Shown here: positions 8,473 to 18,778 of the stretch, one piece after another
How positions within the stretch are numbered: position 1 is the stretch's first letter
Layout: every line of letters begins with the position of its first letter
Source of the DNA: Okeania sp. KiyG1
GTDB taxonomy: Bacteria > Cyanobacteriota > Cyanobacteriia > Cyanobacteriales > Microcoleaceae
Assembly (NCBI RefSeq): GCF_014132355.1
Contig: NZ_BLZO01000033.1
Location: 1 to 64,000 of the forward strand
Length of the DNA: 64,000 bases
Direction: 5' to 3'
The notes under the pieces: generated by a model
Database searches by the model: none
What the model was told of the DNA's origin: nothing
The model's input: the letters and a program-made list of their open reading frames with translations, nothing else
Made by a program: the position numbers and the translations under genes

Positions 8473-9000
8473 CTACTTCTTTTTTAACTTTTTCTTTTTA
8501 GCTTTCGCTCTCTGTTCAGCAACTTCCGGTGGCGGACCATAATCTCCATCACAGAAATATTTTCGTTCTACTATATGTTCTGCTTCTACTTCAATCCACA
8601 GACGGGCACCCCCAGCTTGACTTTTATTGGGTTGATGAGGCTGATAAACAATTTGGCAAGGCCCGTTAATTTTCAGAGCGTGACAATAATGTTTTTTATC
8701 TCCCACTTTAACAGCAACTGCTGGATGAGAAGTTCCATAGTCTCGGTTATAGTCAATAGTTTTTCGTAGAACATGAACAACAGTCTTGGCTTTGCGTTGA
8801 ATTTTATTCCAGGTCGGTTGTGGGCCGCGACGACCCTGTTTAATCTCTGGCATACCACGATGGTTGAGCGGAATCATCCAAAGTCTTTTGACTTTACGAG
8901 CACCTTTAACACGATCTTGATTGAGTAGTGTTCTCAATCTACCTGTCGAAATATTTAGTAGAAAAGCAGCTTGTGTTGTAGTTACTATTGAAGTAGTCAT
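8473..9000 (-). CDS. helix-turn-helix DNA-binding-like protein, unknown role
   Basis: The 175-residue protein begins with a probable excisionase/MerR-type HTH: TTTQAAFLLNISTGRLRTLL, then NQDRVKGARKVKRLWMIPL, the usual helix-turn-helix plus wing ending at a PL motif. A C-terminal segment of unknown family and a Lys/Ala tail (AKAKKKKLKKK) follow. It is likely cytoplasmic and DNA- or RNA-binding. No phage or integrase neighbours are visible, so an excisionase role is unsupported. The start is the ATG at 9000, five codons before the HTH. Confidence 0.7.
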   Translation of the reverse strand: MTTSIVTTTQAAFLLNISTGRLRTLLNQDRVKGARKVKRLWMIPLNHRGMPEIKQGRRGPQPTWNKIQRKAKTVVHVLRKTIDYNRDYGTSHPAVAVKVGDKKHYCHALKINGPCQIVYQPHQPNKSQAGGARLWIEVEAEHIVERKYFCDGDYGPPPEVAEQRAKAKKKKLKKK

Positions 9001-9365
9001 AACTATAACGTCTTAGTTTTTATATTTTTACCGCGTAAGAATTTGGTTCTTGCTTGAGGTATTATACATCTAAGCCAGAAGTATTTGGTTGAATTGAAAA
9101 AAAACTTAACACAATACCCAACCAAAGCACTGACTCTCAAAAGAATGGAAATCTCCAGAAAAGAGGCAACAGGCAACAGGGAGAAATAATTGATAATTTA
9201 TGGATAAGAATTGATTTGATTTTTGATTTTTGGAGATGTTTAATAGAAATCAGTAAAAATTTTTTTTGAAAATATTTACAAAAAAATATCTAGAGGGTGG
9301 TAATTACCCCCTGTTTGACCTTTCAGTAAGGGACAGGAGGCTACAATGATTAACACCCCATGGCC
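9001..9365. other. spacer with heptamer piece and TTTTGGAGATGT repeat
   Basis: It contains AGGCAACAGGCAACAGGGAG (about 9161-9180) followed by an AT stretch and TTTTTGGAGATGTTTAATAG. The same arrangement is at about 29040-29150 and partly at 44280-44335, suggesting a small element with AGACATCTCC/GGAGATGTCT ends. There is no gene. Confidence 0.45.
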
Positions 9366-9805
9366 TCAATTTTCCTTGCTTACGACTAAATCCCACAGCA
9401 CATCAATACTTCTGCCGACATATTCTAAATCTTGATGTTGTTGAATCCATTGAACAATAGTGGAGAGGAATAATCAACTCAAGTGTTTGTTTAGCATTTT
9501 TGAGCGATCGCCCTTACTATTGTCCAATAGTTTCTTTTCCTAGACTGACCTTTTGAAGTTGAAAATCTAAATGTCTTTGACCATCTCAATTTTCCTCGCC
9601 TACAACTAAATACCACAGCGCATCAATACCACTGCCGACATATTCTGAATCTTGGTGTTGTTGAATCCATTGAACAATAGTGGAGAGGAATAATCAACTC
9701 AAGTGTTTGTTTAGCATTTTTGAGCGATTGCCCTTACTATTGTCCAATAGTTTCTTTTCCTAGACTGACCTTTTGAAGTTGAAAATCTAAATGTCTTTGA
9801 CCATC
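9366..9805 (-). repeat. two tandem 220-base copies of the 3' end of the NACHT-HEAT gene
   Basis: Units 9366-9585 and 9586-9805 each start TCAATTTTCCT and carry, on the minus strand, the last ~30 codons of the gene at 9815-13573 (IQWIQQHQD, then EYVGR, then VLWD) joined to about 120 bases of non-coding sequence. The functional gene end is the third repeat, starting at 9806. The two extra copies lack any start or body of the gene. Confidence 0.85.
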
Positions 9806-9814
9806 TCAATTTTC

Positions 9815-12800
9815 TTACCTTGCGACAAAATCCCACAGCACATCAATAACTCTGCCGACATATTCTGAATCTTGATGTTGTTGAATCCATTGAATGATAG
9901 TGGAGATGATATTAGGGTAATTGTTGCCCAAATTGCCCAAAGCATTGGCTACCCTCCAACGCACAAAAGAATCCTCATCCTGAAGTAGTGTTATTAAGGT
10001 TTTAACTAATATTTCTGAGCTATTGCCCAATTCAAGCAAAGTTTCGGCTGCACTTAAACGCAGAGCAGAATCATCATTCTGAACCAGTGTGATTAAGGTG
10101 CTGACTAATATTTCTGAGTTGTTGCCCAATTTATGCAAAGTTTGGGCTGCACCTAAACGTAGAGCAGAATCCTCATCTTCAAGTAGTGGTAGTAGGGCAT
10201 TGACTAATATTTCTGAGTTATTGCCCAATTCAAGCAAAGCTGTGGCTGCACTTAAACGCAGAACAGAATCCTCATCTTCAAGTAGTGGTAGTAGGGCATT
10301 GACTATTATTTCTGAGTTGTTACCCAATTTACCCAAGGCATCGACTGCCTTTTGCTTTGTATCAGAATTCTCATCCTCGAGCCGAGTTAGTAGAGTGCTA
10401 ACTACTATTTCTGGGTTATTACCTAATTTGCGCAAAGCTAAAGCTGCGTTTTTTCGTACATCAGGATCTTCATCCTCAAGTAGTGCTAGTAGGGCGCTGA
10501 CTACTGTTTCTGAGTTATTACCCAATTCATCCAGGGCATCAACTGCGTTCCTGCATACATAAAAATCCTTATCCTCAAGTAGTGCTAGTAGGGCGCTGAC
10601 TACTGTTTCTGAGTTATTGCCCAATTTAACCAAGGCATTGACTGCGCTCCTACGCACATCAGAATCCTTATCCTTGAGTCGTGCTAGTAGGGCGCTGACT
10701 ACTGTTTCTGAGTTATTGCCCAATTCACCCAGGGCATTGATCGCCATCTGACGGACAAAAGAACTCTTATCCTGAAGCAGTGGTAACAGGGGGTTAACTA
10801 ATATTTCTGAGCCTTTACCAAATTCTTTTAAGGTGAAAACAGCCAGTAAACGTATGAAAAAATCCTCATCCTGAAGCAGTGATAGTAGATGGCCGACCAC
10901 TGTTTCTGCTCTATTACCCCATTTGCCTAAGATAAAGGCTGCCAATAGAACTATGAAAGAATTCTGATCCTGAAGCACTGGTAGTAGAGTATTGACTAAT
11001 ATTTCTGATTTTTTTCCCAATTGACTAAAGGTATCAACTGCGCTCCTACGCAGAGCAGAATTCTGATTCTGGAACGATGCTACGACAATATCAACTACTG
11101 TTTCTGAAACGCGTTTTCCCAGTATAAAATTGATTATTCTTTTTGGGTTGTTCTCAATTTCAAACAAGACCTGGAATGCTCTCATTCGTAAATAATAATC
11201 TTCATCCTTATAAGATTTATACCTTCCTAGTATGCTTCTGATTCCATCGTGTGAGATTTTACCCATAGAGGCGAAAATATAGAAAGCGTTTATAGGTATA
11301 TTGGAATCCTCATCCTTTAGTTGTGCCCGCAATATTGTAATTACCTGATTCTTTTCTCCTAACTTCCCCCGATATTTCAGCAACCTTTCCTCATCAATCA
11401 AATCTGCCCGCTCTTTCAACATCTCCAAAGCTTGGCCTTCAAAATCAGTTTCATACAAACTACACAAAATCCGATCGACCTGCTCCCGAACTTTCTCACC
11501 AACTAATTCCTTACTACTTGCCTCCAAATCAACCAACCTCTCCAAAATCTCCTGCACCAACTCACCATCAACACTCCGTAAACCCTTTGGATCTTCCGCC
11601 AAACAATTTCCAGCAAAAAACAAATCCCGATGTAACCACTCCTCATACTCACTACCATGATTCAAAACTGCTCTAATTGCCTTCGCAACATTTTTTGGCT
11701 TTTGTTGCGCTATGAGCAATAGTAAAACTTCCCGCCAATGTGAATCATGCAAATGCTCCCGAATCACACTTAAAATAATCTCAAAATCAAGCTCATTCTC
11801 CAACTGATAATTAATCTCCTCAGCACACAAATATTCCTGAAAAGTCTTATGCACAAACCCATAACAATCTTGTCCCTGCTCATTCAACAACCCCGTGCGT
11901 TCCCGAATCAAATCCACAAATCTTTCCGCCTCCTCCTTTGCCTGATATAACTGCACCTGCTTCAACTGCTTAATCTCTCGACTCAATTGCTCAGTCAACT
12001 CATCCTTATTTATCAAAGTGCCGCCCTCATCATTCCCCACATTTCCCTGAGTATGCACCCAAAAAGCCAACAATTCCATCAACCTGCGCAAATCGTCCAA
12101 ACCCAAATACTTCAACTTCCCATGACTACTCAACTCCTTATTCGCATCCCAAGAAATTAACAAAGTCTCCACCGCCTTGTCATAAAGTCGATATCTTTCC
12201 TTCGGCAAAACCGCCTGATACCGATGAATCAAAGCAACAATAGTCAACAACAAAGGATTCCGTGCCAACAACTTAATCCGGTCATTATCATCTAGTGCCT
12301 TCCGTAAACTTTCCTTCCTCCTTTCTGCCTCCCCCTTATCCCGAAACCGACTGTCATACCAATTATTGATAAATGCCGAAATCTTCTCATCATCAAACGA
12401 CTGCATTTGATAGTGGGGAAATTCCTCAGTGCGGAAAAAGTCGCGTCTATAACCAGCAGGACGAGATGTAATAATTGCCCTATTTCTGTCAAACTGTCCT
12501 AAAAAATTCTCAATGCGTCTGACCACATCGTAACGTTTGCCTTCTTCTGCCACTTCATCTAAACCGTCCAACAATATTAATGCTCTGCCATCCTCTAACC
12601 AATATTCAAAAAATCCCACTGGCAAAGTTTTAACCGCCATCGTTTTCTCCGCAAATACACGGGCATATTCGAGAATACTTTTGTCTGGATGTCGTACCAA
12701 GTCTCGCATCCTGATTAAAATTGGGAGCCAGTCAGTGTTTGCCTCTAAACCCAAAATTTGAGGTTGTGCTTGTGCCAACATCACAGCAAAATAACTCATC

Positions 12801-13573
12801 AAAGTTGTTTTTCCCGACCCAGGCGCACCTAATATCACGAATTTCCGTGACTGACTTTGAGTCAACAATTCTGAGGCTAAAAATTTTCTGCCCGTAGTAT
12901 TTACAAACAGCTCCCTTTCCAGTTTTTCCCCAGTTCCAGCTAATAAAAAATCTCGTTCAAAACCACCACTTTTGGAAACATCTTCTACCACATCAGGCAT
13001 AACAAAAATATAAGCTAACTTCTCAGACTTTTCTACCTCTTGTCCAGGTACAGAAATACCAGCAAATTTCACATCATCAAACCAATTTGCTAACTGTTCA
13101 AAATAATTTTGTTTAGCAGTCTGAAATTTAATATAAGTATCAGTTTGTTGAAAATAAGCATTAATAAAAATCTCTAACCATTGCTGTAGACTTGATTGAA
13201 TGAGTGGAATATTTTTAGCTTCAGCTTCCTGTTGAAATACGGTAATTAAAATCTCAATATCTGGCTTGCCTAGATTAATTAATGGTTTTTCTAATTCCGT
13301 CAAAACAGCAGAATGTTCAAAATATTGACTCAGAAATTTGTTAACTCCGTTCCAACCATCCCGTTTAGCCCTATAAAATAAAAGTTGTTGAGGAGAGAGT
13401 TCTTTTTCCCATTCCTTCACAGCTTTTTCTCCAGATTTAATTGCCTTTTCTATATCTGTTTTATTCAGGGATTGAGTTAGGTTTTTGCCTGCTTTTTTCC
13501 AGGCATCATCCCACAAAGAGTCGGCAATTTTTGATAACCCCCAACCTGCTAAACCTACTAAACCAGCTTCCAT
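9815..13573 (-). CDS. NACHT STAND NTPase with C-terminal HEAT repeats
   Basis: The 1252-residue protein has an N-terminal helical region (1-200), then a NACHT ATPase with Walker A GAPGSGKTT (249-257) and Walker B LILLDGLDE (332-340), a helical arm, and about thirteen 33-residue HEAT repeats (about 815-1250) of the form SETVVSALLALLEDEDPDVR. STAND NTPases of this layout are switch proteins that oligomerise on sensing a ligand; several bacterial NACHT proteins act in antiphage defence, but no role can be assigned here. The repeats are nearly identical at DNA level (99-base period), implying recent expansion or gene conversion. It is a single gene, and its 3' end is duplicated downstream. Confidence 0.9.
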   Translation of the reverse strand: MEAGLVGLAGWGLSKIADSLWDDAWKKAGKNLTQSLNKTDIEKAIKSGEKAVKEWEKELSPQQLLFYRAKRDGWNGVNKFLSQYFEHSAVLTELEKPLINLGKPDIEILITVFQQEAEAKNIPLIQSSLQQWLEIFINAYFQQTDTYIKFQTAKQNYFEQLANWFDDVKFAGISVPGQEVEKSEKLAYIFVMPDVVEDVSKSGGFERDFLLAGTGEKLERELFVNTTGRKFLASELLTQSQSRKFVILGAPGSGKTTLMSYFAVMLAQAQPQILGLEANTDWLPILIRMRDLVRHPDKSILEYARVFAEKTMAVKTLPVGFFEYWLEDGRALILLDGLDEVAEEGKRYDVVRRIENFLGQFDRNRAIITSRPAGYRRDFFRTEEFPHYQMQSFDDEKISAFINNWYDSRFRDKGEAERRKESLRKALDDNDRIKLLARNPLLLTIVALIHRYQAVLPKERYRLYDKAVETLLISWDANKELSSHGKLKYLGLDDLRRLMELLAFWVHTQGNVGNDEGGTLINKDELTEQLSREIKQLKQVQLYQAKEEAERFVDLIRERTGLLNEQGQDCYGFVHKTFQEYLCAEEINYQLENELDFEIILSVIREHLHDSHWREVLLLLIAQQKPKNVAKAIRAVLNHGSEYEEWLHRDLFFAGNCLAEDPKGLRSVDGELVQEILERLVDLEASSKELVGEKVREQVDRILCSLYETDFEGQALEMLKERADLIDEERLLKYRGKLGEKNQVITILRAQLKDEDSNIPINAFYIFASMGKISHDGIRSILGRYKSYKDEDYYLRMRAFQVLFEIENNPKRIINFILGKRVSETVVDIVVASFQNQNSALRRSAVDTFSQLGKKSEILVNTLLPVLQDQNSFIVLLAAFILGKWGNRAETVVGHLLSLLQDEDFFIRLLAVFTLKEFGKGSEILVNPLLPLLQDKSSFVRQMAINALGELGNNSETVVSALLARLKDKDSDVRRSAVNALVKLGNNSETVVSALLALLEDKDFYVCRNAVDALDELGNNSETVVSALLALLEDEDPDVRKNAALALRKLGNNPEIVVSTLLTRLEDENSDTKQKAVDALGKLGNNSEIIVNALLPLLEDEDSVLRLSAATALLELGNNSEILVNALLPLLEDEDSALRLGAAQTLHKLGNNSEILVSTLITLVQNDDSALRLSAAETLLELGNSSEILVKTLITLLQDEDSFVRWRVANALGNLGNNYPNIISTIIQWIQQHQDSEYVGRVIDVLWDFVAR

Positions 13574-14078
13574 AAATTACCTCTATATAATTCTGAGAGA
13601 CTACTAATTCAGTTATAGCAATGTGCGCTGGCTTATGGTAAGCATTTCCGTTTGTCATGCTGCGCAAACAGCCGTCAGCTAGCCTCCTGTGGTCGGAACT
13701 GCGGACTTCAGCCAGCCTCCTGGGTCGGAACTGCGGACTTCAGCTACTGCTTTTAGTTTTAGATAAAAGCTTTACTAATTGAGTCAGAATTAAATTTTAC
13801 TATAAAAGCTGACTTTAAAGCCTATTTTCATTAAAACACCGTTATGATAGCTGAGAGCTGACAGCTAATAGCTGAATGCTTACGGCTTATGTACAAATTG
13901 CAGTAATTGTCCAATAGCTAAGAGTCTTATATTATAAGCTTTTTATTCTCCCAGATGAGCTGTTGCCTGTTGCCTGTTGTCTATTGCCTGTTGCCTGCGC
14001 GCAGCGCTATAATAGATAATTATTAATTGTTAATTGTTAATTATTAATTATTAATTATTAATTATTGAACTTACTTCC
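13574..14078. repeat. repeat-filled spacer
   Basis: It contains GTCATGCTGCGCAAACAG (about 13657) of the mini-palindrome family, a duplicated CAGCCTCCTGxGGTCGGAACTGCGGACTT unit (two copies at about 13680-13745), degenerate AGCTGAT heptamers (13850-13880), a TTGCCTG run (about 13963-13995), and a TTAATTA run (14020-14062). No gene is seen. Confidence 0.55.
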
Positions 14079-15413
14079 TTAAGCATAATGAAATGCATTA
14101 TCCCAGATATAATCTATTAATTGTTTCGCATCGTCTAAAGGTAATACTCGACAACAACCATTTTCGTCATAGGTTAATAATGGTATATCTGAAATCTCAT
14201 CCTCATCTTCACCATCTCTGACAATTTTTCCCTGAATTTTTGCGAGATTATTCAAGGGTCCATGAATATCAAAATCAATTTTTGTATCAAATTTTTGCTC
14301 CATCCAGGCTTCAATTTCGTCATCCAATTGTTCTGGAGTTAGATATGTATTGCTTGTCAATAAGTGATAGTAAACTAAAATAATTTCCTTACATTCTTCT
14401 TCTTCAGCATCATCAATTAAAGTTTGAAATACACCTGCATTATTAGCAATATTCTTGAAAAATAAAGTATCTGTAACCTGTTTTGAAACTTAATCTGTTT
14501 AGTTTTGTATTTACTATACTGCTTGAAACAAAATCCTCCTAAAGTTATTAATAGAGATGATGAAGCTAATAAAACTCCTGTCATATTCCTCACATCTTCC
14601 GGATTAGCTCTCAAGTTCAATTTTTCTACATAAGACGGACCGAAAACTAGAAAAACAATTACACCAATAATTAGTAAAAGTTGCGGTACAATTCTCAGAA
14701 CAATAGGTACTGCTGCACCAATAGCAGGTACTACTAGCATTAGACGGTCTTTCAAAGTCATACTAACTTTCACGTTAGGAAATAGAAATTCTATATCATT
14801 TTTAGGAATATTTTTATAGAGAGAAATATAGATTTTTTAGGACTCAGATGAGATTCCTCCCCTTCATTTTCCGAACTATCAGTATCCTCTGTATTTTGGC
14901 ACTTAATTAATAAAGCAACCCTTTCAAAAATATCAATTTTCTTTTCAATTTTGCGGAAAAAAATTTCTTAATTTTTATTGTCTTATATATATCTCCTCGA
15001 CAGTAACATATCATCTCTTCAAAGTCATCAAAATTGATATCTGTCTTCAGTTCAATTAGCGAAGTTTGCTGAAAAGCACGTTCTAAACTAGCCCGAGATA
15101 TGGGAAAAAAATTTCCTTGCTCTAGAATTTTCTCAAAACTCTTAACAACTTTATTTTTCATCATTGCTAGTTGTGATGCAGAGTGAGAGGCAATATATTT
15201 AGTATTAGCATCTGGATTAAATGGAGCATAATTTTCCTTTAATATCTCCAGTGTTTTATGTAATTTAAAATGATAATAAGCCAGCAGAATAGAACAAAAA
15301 TCTCTAAACTTTTGTAAAGAGCCTTCTGGTAACTTACCATCTTGAATACAAAGTTCTATAATATCTTTTCGAGAATAAGGAATAAATGCTTCCCTGTCTT
15401 GATAAACTGCCAT
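14079..15413 (-). pseudogene. DUF3754-family membrane protein, frameshifted
   Basis: Three consecutive frames make one protein of about 445 codons. The N-terminus is 14907-15413 (MAVYQDREAFIPYSRKDIIE, then YYHFKLHKTLEILKENYAPF). A middle part with two membrane helices is at 14470-14773 (VPAIGAAVPIVLRIVPQLLL). The C-terminus runs 14079-14470 (FFKNIANNAGVFQTLIDDAE, then DNAFHYA). This matches the DUF3754 / TMEM143-like family of cyanobacteria. Frame changes lie near 14460 and between 14773 and 14907. Its biochemical role is unknown. It could be a true pseudogene or carry assembly errors at A-runs. Confidence 0.75.
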
Positions 15414-15913
15414 AGTTATATACCTTAATTATATTCAGATATATTTTACCAGTTTTTTACCGAAAAATTGTGGGTATGCGCCTCCCATTTTAAGGAAAAA
15501 AGAGAATATTCCTTATGTCAAGCCTCTTGCTTTCCTGCGGAATGCTGCGCAAACAGCTAGAGGTACTGATAACTGATAACTGATAACTGATAACTGAAAT
15601 AACCCTCATAAATACCCAATAATACTTGACAAAATTATTATAGTATGTATAAATACAAGAAGCGATCGCCTTAATAATAAAGGTAGCTAAAAGATAAAGT
15701 AAGCATTCAGCCGTCAGCTATTAGCTATCAGCTATTAATTTTGGGGAAGGTAAAAATAATTGAGAAATTGAGACAGAATAAAAATTACTGTTAAAGTCTC
15801 CTTCCTAAACCTGAGAAGTAATGAATAATTACTAATTGCTGATAACTGACTACTAATAGCTGATAGCTTACAAGATAAAATACAAACATATAAAATAATT
15901 ATCATTTAATAAA
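15414..15913. repeat. repeat-filled spacer before the DICT gene
   Basis: Contents: an inverse hairpin-TTTTTCGGTAA element at 15459-15495(-); the mini-palindrome CTGCGGAATGCTGCGCAAAC at about 15536-15555; an STRR cassette GGTACTG-(ATAACTG)4-AAAT at 15562-15600; and AGCTATT/AGCTGAT degenerate heptamers at about 15705-15740 and 15835-15870. No gene is present. Confidence 0.6.
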
Positions 15914-17314
15914 ATGAATCCAGAAGCAACTTTAAATCAACTTAAAGAAGCTAGTCCGGAAGGAAGACTTCCCTCTAGTTATGGAGTTTATTTCAAAAAT
16001 ACATTGGTAGCTTTATGCCATGCTTTAGAAGACCACATATTACAAACTAACCCTAAACATGATGAAGAAAAACCATTAGTTTTGGTCACATTTCAAAAAG
16101 GAAAATGGTATTTACAAGAAGCAGATCGTTATCAAGAAATAGCACAAGCTAGCCGTCACATTATTATTAGCGCAGTACCAGATAGTGGGTTACCCAAACA
16201 TCCTACAAGTCAGCTAGAAAATGTCTCTTTAGTTAATTTAGAAACCACGGATAGTTTAGTTAATGAATGGAATCTAATTATCCTAGCCCCTGGTTACAGA
16301 GCTATGGTACTTTGCCATGAACTATCAGAAGATGAATATGTACTCAATGGTAAACCCACTGTAGATGTAGAAAGAAAATTTTACGGTTTATGGAGTTTCG
16401 ACCGGACTTTAGTAGTTAAAGCCGCAGAAATTCTCATAGAAAGATGTCGCCCCTACGATCCTGACTTAGCAGACAGCATTCAAAAACAACATCAAGAAAT
16501 TCTAACTATCAAAGATGCACCACCTACAGATATGACTAATGTGGTATCTCGGATAGTTTCTTATCTGCAAACTTCCCAACAGCAGATGATTGCGATGAAT
16601 CGTCAAACCAGGGAATTATGGGAATTGGAAGGTCAAGCGTTACGAGTTAGTCGCAACCTAAATGCTAATAAATTGCAAGCATTTTTACGAATGGCGCAGA
16701 AAGCAGATGAACGCGATCCGAGTAACCCTATTGCCTCTTTGCAAGTTGCAGCTTTATCTGAAACTCTTGGTCAAATGTTAGATTTACCTACTTTGCAATT
16801 GCGACGTTTGCGGTTAGCAGGATTATTGTTTAGAGTTGGGTTAGCATCAGCACCAAAGGAAGTATTTACTCAAACACCAGATGAATTAGATGATGCAACT
16901 TTAACTTTTTGGCAGGAAAGGAGCGTACTTAGTGGTCAATTATTAACAGCGATGCCAGAGTTAGCACCTATAACTAAAATTGTGACTCATCATTTAGAAC
17001 ATTGGGATGGTAGTGGTAAACCAGACGGTCTCAGAGAAGACGAAATACCCGTAGAATCTCGAATTCTAGGATTAATTTCTTACTTCCAAGAGTTAATACA
17101 AGCACGAGGTAAAAGAATAGCTCTTAGTTTGGCAGAAGCTTTAGAAAAATGTATCAATCACAGTGGTACATATTTTGACCCTATTCTAGTAGAATCTCTC
17201 AGCAACGTCATTCGATTAACTGAAATGGGTCTAATGCAATTACCTCAAAGACCAAGTCAACTTCCCAACGTTTGGTTAGAGGAAGTAGTTACATCAAAGA
17301 CATCAGTACATTAA
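15914..17314 (+). CDS. DICT sensory domain plus degenerate HD(-GYP) domain protein
   Basis: The 466-residue protein has an N-terminal DICT-like sensory domain (about 10-190: SYGVYFKNTLVALCHALEDH, then ERKFYGLWSFDRTLVVKAAE), a linker, and a C-terminal HD-GYP-type fold (about 250-450: THHLEHWDGSGKPDGLREDE, then IPVESRILGLISYFQ). The DICT domain is linked to light/c-di-GMP signalling in cyanobacteria by family context. The metal-binding HD pair is missing (LAGLLFRVGLA where HDIGK is expected) and GYP is replaced by GKP, so phosphodiesterase activity is doubtful; a binding or scaffold role is an inference. The frame is intact. Confidence 0.8.
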   Translation: MNPEATLNQLKEASPEGRLPSSYGVYFKNTLVALCHALEDHILQTNPKHDEEKPLVLVTFQKGKWYLQEADRYQEIAQASRHIIISAVPDSGLPKHPTSQLENVSLVNLETTDSLVNEWNLIILAPGYRAMVLCHELSEDEYVLNGKPTVDVERKFYGLWSFDRTLVVKAAEILIERCRPYDPDLADSIQKQHQEILTIKDAPPTDMTNVVSRIVSYLQTSQQQMIAMNRQTRELWELEGQALRVSRNLNANKLQAFLRMAQKADERDPSNPIASLQVAALSETLGQMLDLPTLQLRRLRLAGLLFRVGLASAPKEVFTQTPDELDDATLTFWQERSVLSGQLLTAMPELAPITKIVTHHLEHWDGSGKPDGLREDEIPVESRILGLISYFQELIQARGKRIALSLAEALEKCINHSGTYFDPILVESLSNVIRLTEMGLMQLPQRPSQLPNVWLEEVVTSKTSVH

Positions 17315-17548
17315 AAGAGGGAGTAGGGATGGATATGGGAGTAGGGGAGTAGGGAGTAGGGAGTAGGGGAGATAGGGGATGTAGGGGAGTAGGGGAGCAG
17401 GGGAGTAGGGGAGTAGGAGTAGGGGAGTAGGGGAGATTAAATATTGAAGTAATTATAGAATTATCAACATATACAATATAACCGGATTCTATATTATGGA
17501 AAAATACCTCAATTTTTTCTTCACTTTGGATGTAGGAGCTTTTCTTTG
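17315..17548. repeat. GGGAGTA heptamer array
   Basis: Irregular tandem copies of GGGAGTAG/GGGGAGTA fill about 17325-17435 right behind the DICT-HD gene. The complementary array is at 28695-28770. A short AT stretch with no feature follows. Confidence 0.65.
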
Positions 17549-17790
17549 ACATCCTCTCCGGCCTGTTAGCGTTTGCGCAGCATGACCATAGGAAAGCTCC
17601 TCTGTTAGCGCAGCTCCTCCGGAGGAGGCAAGAGGCAGGCGCGGAGATTCCTACTGAACCGTAGCTCTTCGGTGGGTTGACGTTTTGCTGGCGCAAAGCT
17701 CCGCTAACACAGGCTGCTGCACCCACCCTTCTTGCCCTCCCGGAGGGGATGGGGTGGGTTACGCTTGCCTCCACGTCTGTTTAATGTCTC
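17549..17790 (-). ncRNA. candidate TnpB right end / omega-RNA tail with nested palindromes
   Basis: On the minus strand the stretch contains GTTCAGTAGGAATCTCCGCG and ends GGAGAGGATGTCAA, which in cyanobacterial tnpB loci is the usual end of the guide-RNA scaffold. The terminal hairpin has been stretched by nested insertions: a CTCCTCCGGAGGAG palindrome, a GCGCTAAC piece and the mini-palindrome ATGCTGCGCAAACGC. The RNA would be structurally altered. This is inferred from position and motif only. Confidence 0.4.
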
Positions 17791-18021
17791 GGACTGCCCG
17801 CCCGCGACTAATATATTTGCAGTTGAGGCACTCCCATTCTCGCACCTGAAGGTCGCTCGCTTTCCACCTTTGAAGCCACAGCTTGAGCAAGTTTGAGATG
17901 TGGGCTCAAGGGCGGCTAATTACTCTAAAATCACGACCGTATTTTTCTGCTTTTCCTTCTTAAAATGTTCGTATGGGTTCTCCAGCCTAAATCTGATATT
18001 GCTCTAGATAACCCACGGCCT

Positions 18022-18072
18022 CTTGGTGCGCGTTCCGGCAAGCGAGCTGGCGTCGTCGCGGGGTCGCACCGC
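18022..18072 (-). repeat. dispersed GC-rich element, copy 3, inside tnpB pseudogene
   Basis: Inverse copy of the 3812-3862 element: CTTGGTGCGCGTTCCGGCAA through GGGGTCGCACCGC. Like copy 2 it lies within a TnpB reading frame, between the RuvC-I region and the zinc finger. Confidence 0.75.
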
Positions 18073-18737
18073 TTTTTTACCATCCCAGATACGTTGTCAT
18101 ACTTCTAAAACAACTGTTTGGTTTTCACGAATTATTTTAGTAGATAATTTATGCAGAAAATCTGTTCAAGCGTATCTTTCAGTTTGGCATGGAACTTAGC
18201 AACTCTAACCCGTGCTTTTTCATGCCTTTTAGATCCTTTAGTTTTATGAGATAATGATTTACTTAACTTTTCTTAATTTCTTAATTCGTTTCTTAAGTGG
18301 TTTTGGTGCATCAATCTTTGTACCGTCGCTCAATGTAGCAAAGGTAGAAATGCCTAAATCTATACCTACTGAATTATCAGTTTGAGAGGCTTTGTTGCAT
18401 GAATGTTGCGATCGCAACTTCTCCCCAGAAGAGAAGTTAATTAGTGAAGAGCGAATTCTACTTTGTAGCTTTCTGGCTGACAATTCTGTATCATAGGATT
18501 AAGTATGGCACATTGTAGGAACAATTCCACTGCCTGATTGTCGAATTTCCGTCGTCGCAACTTACCTCCAAATATTACTTTGAGTCTAAACATAGTTGTT
18601 TGTGATAGAGAACGTCGGTGATATCCACTCTCACGTTTCCACTTTTTACCTCCAACATATACGAATCTCTCTGAGGTTCTCGTCCCTAGGATGAGGTGGA
18701 CTATTACAATTACCATGATGCCATAGAAGTGCATTTT

Positions 18738-18778
18738 TACCGAAAAATTGTGGGTATGCGCCTCCCCTTGATCGGGGA
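18738..18778 (-). repeat. hairpin-TTTTTCGGTAA element, inverse orientation
   Basis: Minus-strand CCCCGATCAAGGGG hairpin, then AGGCGCATACCCACAATTTT and TCGGTAA. A near-identical copy is at 15459-15495(-). It is inserted in the N-terminal part of the TnpB pseudogene. Confidence 0.6.

Noticed and set aside
10089-10562. Plus-strand 157-codon frame with SSSSSGSRALT repeats
   Set aside because: It lies antisense to the HEAT repeats of the NACHT-HEAT gene and merely mirrors their repetitive DNA.
17289-17774. Minus-strand 161-codon frame with PTPLLPCSPTPL repeats
   Set aside because: It is made of the GGGAGTA heptamer array and a transposon end; no conserved domain and no sensible start.
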